A DNA stretch of 64,000 nucleotides from contig JAKUHH010000040.1 in assembly GCA_022701365.1 (NCBI GenBank), positions 992,001 through 1,056,000 of the forward strand, read 5' to 3'. The stretch is from Mycocentrospora acerina. Taxonomy: Eukaryota > Ascomycota > Dothideomycetes > Pleosporales. Of this stretch, positions 45,640-56,422 are shown piece by piece. The notes beneath the pieces are model-generated. The model saw nothing but the letters and a program-made list of their open reading frames with translations. It was not told the origin of the DNA and did not search any database. The position numbers were made by a program, and so were the translations under genes. Within the stretch, counting starts at the first letter, position 1. Each line of letters opens with the position of its first letter.

Positions 45640-46508
45640 AACCCACAGCTTCGATATCAAACGGATCTTCATGGGCAACTCCACCCACCCAATCGTGATC
45701 TTCATCCATGGGAAATCTTGGTCGTCCTGTGTTTGGGTCCCTATGGCACTCTCCCTCTCATCAATTCCATGTTTACCTCTTCGATAATTCCAGATTTAGC
45801 TTCTCGTTTCTCGAACAAGAAGTACCTGGCACCTCTTTCAAGCCCCCCAATAAAAATAGAAAGTTTTGATGCCGACCTCATACGTCAGTCCGCAGCCTTC
45901 GCTGTAACACCCAAGGAATGATAGAAGGCATGGGGCGGCAGTAAGCCGCATGTGATTTCCCAGGATCACGGCGGCCTCATGTCTCTCCGCGCCAATCTGT
46001 TGCATGACTGCCTGTCAGCCTGCACTCATATGAATACGTGTGCAAGCATGTGAGCACTCAACTCCTATAGTCTCCGAGCCCTACACTCCTAATAATACAG
46101 CAAGATCCTCTTGATTGTTCCCTCACACTGCCAGTATTCAAGTCTATACCTTATAGACGTAGTGGCAATTGATTCATTCGGCCAGCCAATATTTCATACC
46201 GTAGCTGAGAATCCTTCTAACTTTCTGCGACTCTCTAATTCGGCTTTCAATAGCATGTTAGAATCATACATTCAGAATGCAGCTTTCACTAAAAATTCAA
46301 GGACCACAAAGCAAATGCTCAAAGAGACTCTATATGACAGCTTTGTTAAGCCAATTATCGGACCACTGATTTAGTCGAGACTGCAGAGAGACTTCAAGTA
46401 GCTTCAAGAACAGAGCAAAAGGTCACCATCAAGGATGCAGGCTATTTGGTGATATACGATCAGCCTGCTCGATATTTTAAGGAGATTGAAGAGTGGCTAT
46501 TTTTATGA
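45640..46508 (+). pseudogene. Alpha/beta-hydrolase fold relic
   Basis: Fragments of one alpha/beta hydrolase occur in order but in different frames. Near 45655-45740, THPIVIFIHGKSWSSCVW resembles the oxyanion-hole HG region. Near 45948-46015, PHVISQDHGGLMSLRANLLH resembles the nucleophile elbow xHDxGG with Asp as nucleophile. Near 46376-46508, ETAERLQVASRTEQKVT leads into IKDAGYLVIYDQPARYFKEI and a TGA stop; the catalytic His position (usually GHMV) reads GYLV. Stops and frame changes separate the fragments, so it is a dead gene. The similarity is by pattern recognition only. Confidence 0.6.
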
Positions 46509-47215
46509 ACAACCTTTTCCAAGCGTTTCATGATGTTTTAAACTCTAGAAAGATTCGGCTCATGGAGCAAAAGATTTACCATTTTAGACCTGATTAAAGG
46601 GTTTCATATTTACGTCTTTAATGATGAACTCTTTCAAATCTTTTACAGGTAGATTGTTTTTTGCATGACTCTCGCTGTACAAAACTGGGTTTGTAGATCG
46701 TACAGATGTAGGCTGTTGCATTCTTGCATTGGTTCGCAAAGCTATTGTAGCTAAAAGTGAAATTTCAAAATCAGAACTAAATCATGAATTTTTTTAGAAA
46801 CAAAAAAGTTAAAGCTGAAGAGCTGTCTTTTGATTATAAAGTTTTTTCTCATGATTTTGATTCTCATGATCTTTAGTAGTTCGCAGTGTGTGATGTAGAA
46901 CACGATACTGCATTATACCATTGCATCTCAACTTCAAGTAGCAATCTAGACAAAAAAATGCTTTCTCGGACATATGACAACATCGTAGGTACATCTAGTT
47001 CAATAATCCATACATTAAGTTTTCGAAATGACAAACAGATTATTATTGGTATCCATCAATCACATACTCAAGGAATCAACCTAGAATCATCAAACGTTAT
47101 AGTCATTGAGAATTGATACAGAAAAGTGTAGATCAGTACTTACTCAATATCTTCAAATACGAGAATATGTCATACCAGTCCTTGCATATGATAACGCCAA
47201 GCTAATTAGCGCGGG
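46509..47215. other. AT-rich intergenic stretch
   Basis: No gene or clear repeat recognised. Confidence 0.45.
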
Positions 47216-47273
47216 GTGAGCGAAGATGATTCACAAGTCAAAACCCATCAAGTAAGGCTCGCGGACTTGCATC

Positions 47274-49642
47274 ATGTATCAGTCAGCTCTAACCATCGCA
47301 TATTCACTTATGGATACTTCATTATCGAGACTCTGCTCAACTTGTCAAAGCATAGATTTCTCTTCACTTGTGTGGCGCTCTGTGCAAGTCCGCGAGGCAA
47401 CATTTGGTACCCTTAGCAAGCCGCACAGAATTTACTTGGGAAGCATTATGGAAGTTAGGATAAGAAAACATACATGCGATTTGTGTCGATTGATAGTTTC
47501 TCGGCTAGACCAAGTCCACAATCATGACGCCGAGCAGAACCCCGGCGATCAGTGTGTCATAACAACATCCAATATGGATGCGTGTAAAGAGGTTGAATTC
47601 CACAGGGAAGCCAATGTAATTACATCTCCACGAAGTTGGTTTACGTTCAATTTTTACCAGCCGCATCTACTGGATTTATAGGACCCGTACTACCTGATAG
47701 ATATTTTAGGGCTGGCATCGATAATCCAACCACAAAATACACAACCCCTGCTCGAACTCGAACATGGGGACTGATGACCCTTCAGGCCTGCACAAACCCT
47801 GTTCCAGATGTGGACTCCTTTTGTCAGGGACCCATCAAGCTACTTCCATCAGCAAAGAATACCAAATTAAGCGGCTGCAGAAGAAGCTCTCAGATAAATC
47901 TACATTTACCGCATCGCTGGTGGTAGATTTGTCAATCATTTCATAGTCATGACTGCAAGCCGATACCGTTTAGTGTGATAAATGACTTTAGAGTCATTGA
48001 TATCAAAGAAATGGCAATCGTAACTGCGCCGAATAATTGCGAATATGTTACGTTAAGCTATTGTTGGGGAAGTGCAAATAACGTTTTGCTCAAGCAAGAG
48101 AATTTGGTAGAATTTGGGACCACGCACGCTTTAAAACATTTAGCCCTGCCTAAAACCATCAGCGACGCAATAGAAGTTACGCGCCATGTTGGAATACGAT
48201 ACTTATGGGTCGACGCGCTTTGTATAGTACAAGATGACTTAGAAATTCTCCAAAGGCAAATTCCTCAAATGGGCCGTATTTATCAGCAAGGTGCTTTCAC
48301 GATTATTGCTGCTAATGCCGAAAATGCTGATGCTGGACCTTCTGGTGTTCGGCCTGGCACTCGATCTATCAATTACGAGCTGATCACCATGAAGAAACTA
48401 AGTTTGATGTCTATTCCAGAAGAACTGGCAAAATATACTCAACGCTTTGAATCAAGAAGTGCACTGGGACGTAAAGGAATTGAGGTTTCCCGATGGAGAT
48501 CGAGAGCATGGACGATGCAAGAAGAACTGTTTAGTTGCAGGAGACTATATTTTGAACAAGATGAAATCTTCTGGTGGTGCCCTAATGGCGTTTATCGAGA
48601 AAACACAGTCAAAGAAACTTCTATGCTTCTCACGAAAGAGCGCCCTTCCTTTCTGGGCCTGTCAACTCGAATGCCGCGGGACATGATGCAAGCAGACTTG
48701 ACTCATGACGTCTATGGGAGCCTTGTTTCTGAATATGCGGGAAGAAGTGTTTCTTTCGCGTCGGATTCTCTCAATGCTTTTGCAGGTATAATTAAAGAGT
48801 TGTGTGATCGACGCAGGGTTGACGTGCTATGGGGACACCCTCAGCAGTGGTTTCTGAACTCGCTATCATGGGTGACTTAGGAGGAGGCAAAACTGAACAA
48901 TGGGACTCAAGATTTGACTTTGAAAGATCATTCAAAAATAGCGATACCCTTTCCCAGCTGGTCCTGGAGTGCGTGGGTTGGGCTTGAGAAAATTCAATTA
49001 ACCTGGCCTCAGGATCGTCGAAATCCAGGCTTTTGGACAGCCCTTTTTTATCGCTGCTTTCGCGATATGGATAATAGTATCGTCCCATACAAATGTATTG
49101 ACTCTGATGAAACTCCATCATACGTTGAATTCAGAAATTTCATGCACTCACCAGCAAATTCATGGATTGGATCTGCGCGAGAAATAGTTCTTTCGAGAAC
49201 CTGCGATACTCGTGCTGTTCTTGATTCTGGGCATCTAAAATTCTGGACAAGCCAAGCGGACGTATTTGTATTTCGACGAGCAAGCTTGTACGTACATCGG
49301 CGTTTTGAATACGACATTCGCGACCATCAAGGAAATGTTATCACTCGCAGTCCAAGTATACAATGTATTACTTCATCTTCTTGGGATTATGCAGCACGCT
49401 ACCAAAGACACCTCACAGAATATGTTCAGCAATATAAGGATGATGGAATTGGGATTTGTAAAATTCAGGCAATCATTCTTGGAACAATATCATCTTGGAA
49501 TAGCGAAGAAGTGGATGAACATGTTTCTGTTCTTCTTGTGAAAACTGTTGATGGAATATGCTACCGCAAAGGTTGGGCTAGTATTCCTGTAGAAGCATGG
49601 GTCGCACTGAGTAGGGTATGGAAGCTCGTAACATTGGGATGA
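47274..49642 (+). pseudogene. HET-domain (heterokaryon incompatibility) gene, probably broken
   Basis: The N-terminal part (47274-47681) has the Cys pattern seen before many HET domains: LCSTCQSIDFSSL, IYLGSI, HTCDLCRLI. The HET domain itself lies in the frame open from about 47942: YVTLSYCWGSANN, LWVDALCIVQDD, QMGRIYQQGAFTIIAANAENADAG, WRSRAWTMQEELFSCRRLYF. The C-terminal half (IPFPSWSWSAWVG onward to 49642) continues in the same frame. Two problems are visible. No simple splice was found to join the N-terminal part to the HET frame through 47640-47940, and an in-frame TAG interrupts LSWVT/EEAKLN at 48878-48880. HET proteins trigger cell death in incompatible fusions; this copy is probably inactive or makes a truncated protein. 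Confidence 0.72.
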
Positions 49643-50418
49643 GTATTAGAAATTGGCCATACAATAAACGAACTATTTGAACAAATTTACAACATAATAG
49701 GAAACGAATTTACTCGACCGACCTAATTTAGCTAGAAAAGTGGAATTCTTACCTTAATAGATACGACTGTAAAGGGCACTATGAACTAATCGATTCGAGA
49801 CACGGATTATGTAAAGATCCGAACATCACAGGCTACACTTTTTCAATTAAATTATATATGATAGTGAACTTAAATCTAGTCATATTTCGCTCATTTACAT
49901 AGAGTGGAGTCCATGAATGCAAAAGAACATCCGCTGTCAGAGCCAATTTCAACTGGCTAATCTTCTTGGCTGGATGGGGCATTGAATATGATCTTTTAAG
50001 CCTTAATAGGAACAATGAACAAGTTAATTAGAGCTGGATCTACTTTCTGCTTGCTGCGCCTCCACTGTCCCTTCGATCAAAAGATCTTACGGAATTTGCC
50101 GAAGTACACTAGATATGGAACAGAACCACTCGCTACCGGAAGCCTTGGCAATCCGAATTATTATCCAAGATTGCACTTAGCAATCGAATCATTACCAGAA
50201 ACAACCCTTCTTGCGAGTAGGCAACCAATTCAAGATACTCTAAAGTTGACCCATTATGCCGTAAGAATTACCGGGTGCTTTTAGTCAACGAAACCATGTT
50301 TATAACATGCCAAGAATTGCGATATTCAATATATAAATACAAGTATCATCAGCCGTTAACGTTGCCATTCACAATCAAAACATTTCTTCTTGATTCTAAT
50401 TAACATATAATCACAAAT
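49643..50418. other. Intergenic region
   Basis: AT-rich 3' flank of the HET relic and promoter of the amine oxidase gene. An 89-codon plus-strand frame at 50015-50284 has no known motif and is not called. Confidence 0.45.
50332..50339 (+). promoter_or_regulatory. TATA-like box upstream of the amine oxidase gene
   Basis: TATAAATA lies 80 bp before the start codon at 50419 in otherwise gene-free DNA. Its spacing suits a fungal TATA element. Confidence 0.5.
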
Positions 50419-51906
50419 ATGAATCGTCCTTGCGTTCCTATCCTGCGCGTTTGGAACGCTCCATTGTTGCTTCTATCGTTTCAATTTTTCACGACGATCG
50501 TTCTCACTGCGGCAGTTCCCGAATCAGTAGACGTAGCTGTCATTGGGGCCGGGCTGGCTGGACTCACGGCCGCACGGGATCTTCTCAACAGCGGCAAGTC
50601 TGTTGTTGTCTTGGAAGCAAGAACTCGCGTCGGTGGCAAGGTCTTCAATCAACGGCTGCGCAATGGAGGCGTCACAGAGGTTGGTGCGGAGTTTGTAAGC
50701 CCGACTCAGGACAAAGTTCTTAAGCTCATTTCCGATTTGGGACTCGAAACTTTCGACACATATAATGAAGGCAAGTCTCTCCTTTGGCGCAATGACACAC
50801 GACTTCCATATACGCCCGACCCACAACTCGGTGGTGCTCCTCCTCTCGAGCAACTAGCACTTGTTCAAATCGCGACGGCACAAGCACAACTCAATACTTG
50901 GGCGGCTGAACTTAACGTAAGCTCTCCCTGGACGCATAGTAAAACTGCCGAATGGGACCGAAAAACATTCGAACAGTTCTTGAATGAGGAGACACCACTT
51001 TCAGATGCCAAATTTGTGCTTACAACGGCATGCAAAGCCATCTTTGCGGCGGAACCACAAGAACTGTCACTGCTATATGTCATTGCCTACATCTCTGCCG
51101 CAGGGAATGAGACTACGCCTGGAACCCTAGCCAGATTGGTCGGTGTGACGGGCGGAGCTCAACAGCAGAGAGTAGTTGGTGGGACGGGTTTAATCCCTGA
51201 GCGATTGGCAGAAAAAATAGGGAGCAAAGTCATAGCTCTCGATGCTGCAGTATCAGCTGTCATAAGAATATCTCAAGGCTACAAAGTGGTTTCTCGCGCT
51301 GGCACCGTTCGAGCAAACAAAGTGGTACTTGCTATGGCACCTCCTCTACTACGCTCCATAAATTTTTCACCTGCTCTTCCGTCGGCTCGCAAGCAATTGA
51401 ATGAAAAAATGAAGATGCCTGCAATTGGAAAGGGGATTGCAATTTATAACACACCTTTCTGGCGCAATGAAGAAGGTCTCGACGCCCAAGTGATCTCAGA
51501 CCGAGGCTCCGTTAAGGTAACTTTTGATAGCACTCCAGAGAATTCGGCCTTCGGAGCAATCTTAGGCTTCATTCTTGGCGACGAAATGCGTGCTCTCGAT
51601 CAACTTACTCCAGCGCAATGCCAGAAGAAAGTTCTGAATGATTATACAAGATACTTCAATGGTAGCGCGGCGAATGTTACGGAATTCGTGCTGCAACGCT
51701 GGGATCTAGAAGAGTGGTCTAAGGGTGGACCTACGGCAGTTGCACCGCTAAAGGTTCTTAGTTCGTACGGAAATGCCTTGAGGCAGACTGTAGATGGATT
51801 GCATTTTGCTGGTACCGAGACAAGCATTTACTGGACAGGGTATATGGAGGGAGCGATTCGAAGCGGAGAGCGTGTCGCTCAGGAGATATTGTCAGCTCAC
51901 TATTAG
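50419..51906 (+). CDS. Flavin-containing amine oxidase, probably secreted
   Basis: Single-exon gene of 495 residues of the monoamine oxidase family, which oxidises amines to aldehydes with release of H2O2. A hydrophobic signal or anchor segment (about residues 14-33, LLLLSFQFFTTIVLTAAVP) precedes the FAD fold. FAD motifs: VIGAGLAGLTAARDL near 41-55, VLEARTRVGGK, and at the C-terminus LHFAGTETSIYWTGYMEGAIRSG. The region that in animal MAOs carries the covalent FAD cysteine reads EEWSKGGPTAVAP, so FAD is probably bound non-covalently. Several NxS/T sites (LNVSS, FNGSA, ANVTE) fit secretion. It lies between two HET genes and appears intact. Confidence 0.93.
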   Translation: MNRPCVPILRVWNAPLLLLSFQFFTTIVLTAAVPESVDVAVIGAGLAGLTAARDLLNSGKSVVVLEARTRVGGKVFNQRLRNGGVTEVGAEFVSPTQDKVLKLISDLGLETFDTYNEGKSLLWRNDTRLPYTPDPQLGGAPPLEQLALVQIATAQAQLNTWAAELNVSSPWTHSKTAEWDRKTFEQFLNEETPLSDAKFVLTTACKAIFAAEPQELSLLYVIAYISAAGNETTPGTLARLVGVTGGAQQQRVVGGTGLIPERLAEKIGSKVIALDAAVSAVIRISQGYKVVSRAGTVRANKVVLAMAPPLLRSINFSPALPSARKQLNEKMKMPAIGKGIAIYNTPFWRNEEGLDAQVISDRGSVKVTFDSTPENSAFGAILGFILGDEMRALDQLTPAQCQKKVLNDYTRYFNGSAANVTEFVLQRWDLEEWSKGGPTAVAPLKVLSSYGNALRQTVDGLHFAGTETSIYWTGYMEGAIRSGERVAQEILSAHY

Positions 51907-52784
51907 ACAAGAAGCGGATATTTTTTGGTGTTGAGAAGTCAGCTTTGTCTTTGATAGGGAAGGCTCGAATCTATTCGTAAATTGTGAATTTCTTTCATGC
52001 TGTTCAGTGCAAGATTTTGACAAGACAAGACGTCGAATGCGCCTAACCAGCATCGCTTCACAGGGCGAATCGCTATTTGGCAATAGAATGATTCACTCAT
52101 AGCGACGAATGCTAAAATACTCATAACCATAACAAGATAGCAACTTTAACTTTTAGCTTTTCTATTAAAAGTTTTGATAATTACAAGTGATAGTTAATCC
52201 TGATTGCCAATCAGAGGTGGAAACACTTGAGCACAGCATTTCTGTTTAGTCCTCATTGCTCACCTATCTGATAGTACAATTAGTTCCTGCACCGATCATC
52301 CCGTATTTTCATTTTTGGTATATTTTGTGCCAATCAATTACGAACGTTTGAAGGATATCTTGCAAATACGATCATTGATCAAGCACTTCGTGTGTGCAAG
52401 TAATGGACCCGAATTGAGTCACGTATTTTTGAGCGAATAACTAATTTTCCAATGTCATCACACCTATCCAGATCACACAGACTGTACGGGGCTTAGCTAT
52501 ACTCCCGATATTGGGATTCAAGTTTCATCTCTTGATAGTTCAACTTTTCCCACGTGTAGGTGCGTTTGGACCGCTTCCTCGCTCCTGATACAGACCCTAG
52601 CGCGATCTATGTAATAGCGTAAATAAGTGCTCTCTCAAATAGAAATGAGTCCTAGAAAGTAGCTAATTTTAGGGTATGAAGTATAGAAATCTTTGCAAAA
52701 TCTTCCACAAGCTTTGAGACATGATAGAGGGTGGCGCTTCTTTGACTCTTTGAGCCTTTTTCAATCATTGCGTCAGCAAGAGTT
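51907..52784. other. Convergent intergenic region
   Basis: No gene recognised; 3' flanks of the amine oxidase (plus) and HET gene (minus). Confidence 0.5.
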
Positions 52785-54539
52785 TTAGTGCAAACATGCA
52801 GTCAGAGTTTCGTGACTCTGAAGAACCAGTTGTCCATCCATGATGCCATGAACATAGGCATCTCCGACTAAATTCAGGGCATGGCAGTTGCTAGTGACAC
52901 TGCCGTTGTTTAGTTTTCGCACAACAAATGGAACCCGTCCTCCATATAATATCCAGATTTGGTCTCCACATTCAGTATGTGGTGGTCCTATTCCCACATA
53001 TCCTTTGTTCGTGATGAAAAAAGCATGATTTGGTACCATGCCACAAAGAGACTCGTAAAGTAGTCCTTCACCTTTTCCGTTCTTAAGTTGTTCAGTTAGT
53101 TCATAAAATAGTTCCGCATACTCTTCTCTAGCTCTCTTTATAGGTACTTCTTTCATGAGCAGATCTCCTATCATTGTATGCCAAAATGCTGACTCCCAAC
53201 TACCTCCTCTTGGATAATCCGAGCTTTGATCTTGAAAATTCCGGTATTCTTGGACCATTTTATAGCATTCCATAATCGTATCGTAAAGCGCACGGTTATC
53301 AATCGATTCATTGGCGCTGATAGAGAATGCCTGATAGACAACAACTATCTCATCAACTCTAATCCCAGACAGCCTCAAAAACTTGGCGTCATCGCTGGTG
53401 GAGAGCCGAAGGGTCTGGGCACCATCTGCTGAGAACCTTTTGTACCTATGAGAGTGATTCCACCATTTTAGTTGGCGTTTGCCTACTCGATTGGAACATC
53501 CAAAATCAATTGCCCATGTTGGTAGTCCGGGCGTCTTATGTGACATTTCGGTTGAGCCTAGCAATGGCCTGAGACCACCTTCCAAACGAATAAGATCTAT
53601 CGTAGTGTTGCAAAATAGGGAACCCACACTGACATGGTAGTTGCAATAATTTGCGCTAGGGAGAGCATTCTCAGAAATCAGTCCTGAAAGAGCGTATACT
53701 TTGTCTCGCGGATCGGTAGCCTCCCTGTGGCGCCAACGCATGAGCAAGTCAAGAGGCCCGTCTGCTGAGACTGAATGCATGAATCCACGCACTGGATAAA
53801 GCAAACATCGAAGCAGCTCATAGTATAGAACACGCTTCTCTATGAAGTCTTTCGAAAAGTGCAGGTGCATAATGTCGCTTCGCAGAATCTGCAAAGCTGA
53901 TACAATAGCATCCCGAGACAAGGAAAGCTGTCCCCATACCAAAATTGCTGAGCTAGGAATGATAGCTTCTTGTACTGTCCAGATGCGACTCCACCACGGA
54001 TTGCCGTACATCGCAAAGTCTTTGAAAGCTCGGCGTGCCTTTACGCCCATAATGTTGTCTTGAAAAAGAATGGGAATTTCATAAAGTGGAGATGTTTTTG
54101 CTGAAGCTACCATATTGATAAATTCGAATACCGCGTTGGCATCCTCATAAGTGTAGCCAGATGATTCACCAGAAATCTCGCCCAGCCAAATAATGCATCG
54201 TTTGCAATTCTTATAAATATCCCGCATCATGGCAACCTGGCTTGTCTTTTCGTTAACATCCCATTGATTGATGCAAAGCTGATCAATCCAGAGTGCGCGT
54301 GGCTTCTCTGCGTGTCGGAGGCGACGAAGCGCTGCATGAAGGTTGGGAGTGACCTGGACTGTGCGACCAGATAAGACTATATCCATTTTGGCGGCCGGAT
54401 CTCCCCAAACGTACGATAATGCTTCGTATTGCGAGGCGTTGTCGAGACTTACGAGCTGGATTTCGCATTGCAGAGCCTCGTCTCGACTACCAGGCAACAA
54501 ATCCAAGAGGCGGATTTCGCGGCGTAACGGGCGGTGCAT
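52785..54539 (-). CDS. HET-domain (heterokaryon incompatibility) protein, intact
   Basis: Single-exon gene of 584 residues from MHRPLRREIRLLDLLPG; an upstream in-frame ATG at 54578 would add 13 mostly hydrophobic residues. All HET blocks are present: YEALSYVWGDP, TPNLHAALRRLR, ALWIDQLCINQWDVNEKTSQV, MMRDIYKNCKRCIIWLGE, and NPWWSRIWTVQEA. The middle part has the ATDPRDKVYALSGL motif that usually follows in fungal HET proteins. The C-terminal domain ends with the conserved module GYVGIGPPHTECGDQIWILYGGRVPFVVRK and VGDAYVHGIMDGQ, separated by short linkers. Its likely role is in allorecognition or cell-death signalling; its specificity is unknown. It is divergent from the DUF4804-like gene. Confidence 0.94.
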   Translation of the reverse strand: MHRPLRREIRLLDLLPGSRDEALQCEIQLVSLDNASQYEALSYVWGDPAAKMDIVLSGRTVQVTPNLHAALRRLRHAEKPRALWIDQLCINQWDVNEKTSQVAMMRDIYKNCKRCIIWLGEISGESSGYTYEDANAVFEFINMVASAKTSPLYEIPILFQDNIMGVKARRAFKDFAMYGNPWWSRIWTVQEAIIPSSAILVWGQLSLSRDAIVSALQILRSDIMHLHFSKDFIEKRVLYYELLRCLLYPVRGFMHSVSADGPLDLLMRWRHREATDPRDKVYALSGLISENALPSANYCNYHVSVGSLFCNTTIDLIRLEGGLRPLLGSTEMSHKTPGLPTWAIDFGCSNRVGKRQLKWWNHSHRYKRFSADGAQTLRLSTSDDAKFLRLSGIRVDEIVVVYQAFSISANESIDNRALYDTIMECYKMVQEYRNFQDQSSDYPRGGSWESAFWHTMIGDLLMKEVPIKRAREEYAELFYELTEQLKNGKGEGLLYESLCGMVPNHAFFITNKGYVGIGPPHTECGDQIWILYGGRVPFVVRKLNNGSVTSNCHALNLVGDAYVHGIMDGQLVLQSHETLTACLH

Positions 54540-55216
54540 ATCTCCACAGAGCACAAAGCAGAAAACGCGTATGACCAAAATAGAACCTGATCTGCTGAAT
54601 TATTAGAACAGCTCTTAGAGGCCCCGTTGGCTTGGTGTGTGTTGAGCTTTCTTGAGCGCTAACAAGCAAAGATTGGTCCCTGGCTCGTTATTGAATTGGA
54701 AACTTGGCCATTGCGGGGTACCTAAGCGCTTAGCACCAGGTAATCTATCTGAATGTGTGGTAATCAATTAGTGTAACTGTGTAGTAGCCATCGACATCAA
54801 AATTATCAGAAGCATCAGTGTGAGTTTTATTATCATTCTGTTGTTATTCTTCATCTACAGGATCTCAGGTGAGAAATCATAGTTTTCGTGCACTAGCTGA
54901 GGTTATGCAAAAGCTGATTAATCTCGATAGCGCTGCAAGCGCATCTCAGCTCTAGGCTACCAACTTATGATACAAATAGTCCACATTTCTTCTCTCAGTT
55001 TCCATTTACTACACTGCAACTTATCACCAGTCAGTTTTTCAATTTAATACTTTTTTTGCCGCTACATACCTAAAGATAGATAGAACTGCGACAACCACAC
55101 AATAGTAACTGCAATTAGCATCAATTTTTTGAGGCTCCGACTTAAAAACAAATAAATCAAATACGGAAACTAGAAATCTATCGAGAGAGAGCAGGTTCTG
55201 GAAGTCGGCAAACACG
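54540..55216. promoter_or_regulatory. Divergent promoter region between HET gene and DUF4804-like gene
   Basis: About 680 bp between two divergent starts, AT-rich near the plus-strand gene. No specific element was identified. Confidence 0.45.
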
Positions 55217-56422
55217 ATGGCCTTAAGACGACAAGAAAACCAAATCACGGTTGACCTCAATTACGATCGCCTGATCGTTGAGCCTCCTACAGAAGCAAAC
55301 CTAATCAGGCATTTTGACCCAAAAGTCATCCAAGCTGATGCTGCGAGTGTTCGCGTCATAGTTCATTCTAGGTTCCCACAGCTTGTGGAGAAATTTCTTA
55401 CTCATAAGCGCACCCACGGCTCCCAGTATGAGAAGCGATTGTATCATCAGCCTTTTACTTGGCAAAACGAAGTGGCACGTCTCATAAAGAAACGCCCTTT
55501 TACCTTCGTGAACTCATCTGACACGACCGTGTTACGCGACCATACAACCATCAGTATAGGAGTAGATGAATGGGATCGTAACGGCACGGCAGATCAAGAC
55601 CAGAACAAGTACTTGACCTTGGACGAGTACCTCTCATACGATGAGATTATGTTATCTTCTCTGATAGGTGTAAGCGGCTACAGCTACTTCATTAATGACG
55701 GAAGCCGATGTAACATGGCCGTCAATGGTAAACCTGGAAGTTTCCAAGAGCGCGGTGTTATCATGGGTCTAGTTGGCGCTCGATTCGAAAGACCGGATAG
55801 AATGGACTCTATTTACATTTTGCCATCCAAAGTAAAGGTTCAAGACCCTGAAATAACCTTGCTTTTTCGCAACTTTTTCGGCAACACTGAAGATTTGTCA
55901 TCATCAGCACTATTCGACAAGAGCATGTACATGGCGCGCATGCATATTACTATCGACATACTACTACTAGAAGCGAATGACCGCGCAACGGAGATAAATC
56001 AAAAGGCTTATGCTTATGTCGTTGGCCTTGGCCTTGGTGTTTGGCAGTACAGTCAGGATCAACCAACGATTTACGTCGACACGTTTACCACAGCTCTATC
56101 CTCTTTGTTGCTTCCAAATATCTCAACTCTTGAGTTTGCCTGGATTGACGTTGACACGTCGTGCATGAATCGTGTAGCCGATGCTGCTCAGAAACAAGGT
56201 ATCAGAGTCATCTTTAGCAGACGCAATCCTGCCGAGAAGCTTGACACTGATGAACTTCTTATTCTAAGCTACGCATGGGATGGAAATGCATTTCCGGGAA
56301 ATGAGTATTGGGCTGGAAGCTTGGGTGCAAGCGGCGACCCTGCAGCAGCTTGTATGAGCACGATCCCGGAGTTGCATAATCCCCTGGTGAACGACTTCAC
56401 AGACAAAATTAAACTTCTTTAG
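55217..56422 (+). CDS. Uncharacterised protein, possibly DUF4804 type
   Basis: Single-exon gene of 401 residues without signal peptide or membrane segment. I do not recognise a function. Features that look conserved: YDEIMLSSLIGVSGYSYFIN, RGVIMGLVGARFERPDRMDSIY (a regulated-looking Gly/Arg segment), a helical middle (YMARMHITIDILLLEAND), and a C-terminal block with SYAWDGNAFPGNEYWAGSL and ASGDPAAACMSTIPELHNPLVN. The last blocks resemble my memory of DUF4804, a domain found in some bacteria (including Legionella relatives) and fungi; this assignment is tentative. The family's patchy distribution and the lack of introns would fit horizontal transfer, but this is inference. Confidence 0.75.
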   Translation: MALRRQENQITVDLNYDRLIVEPPTEANLIRHFDPKVIQADAASVRVIVHSRFPQLVEKFLTHKRTHGSQYEKRLYHQPFTWQNEVARLIKKRPFTFVNSSDTTVLRDHTTISIGVDEWDRNGTADQDQNKYLTLDEYLSYDEIMLSSLIGVSGYSYFINDGSRCNMAVNGKPGSFQERGVIMGLVGARFERPDRMDSIYILPSKVKVQDPEITLLFRNFFGNTEDLSSSALFDKSMYMARMHITIDILLLEANDRATEINQKAYAYVVGLGLGVWQYSQDQPTIYVDTFTTALSSLLLPNISTLEFAWIDVDTSCMNRVADAAQKQGIRVIFSRRNPAEKLDTDELLILSYAWDGNAFPGNEYWAGSLGASGDPAAACMSTIPELHNPLVNDFTDKIKLL

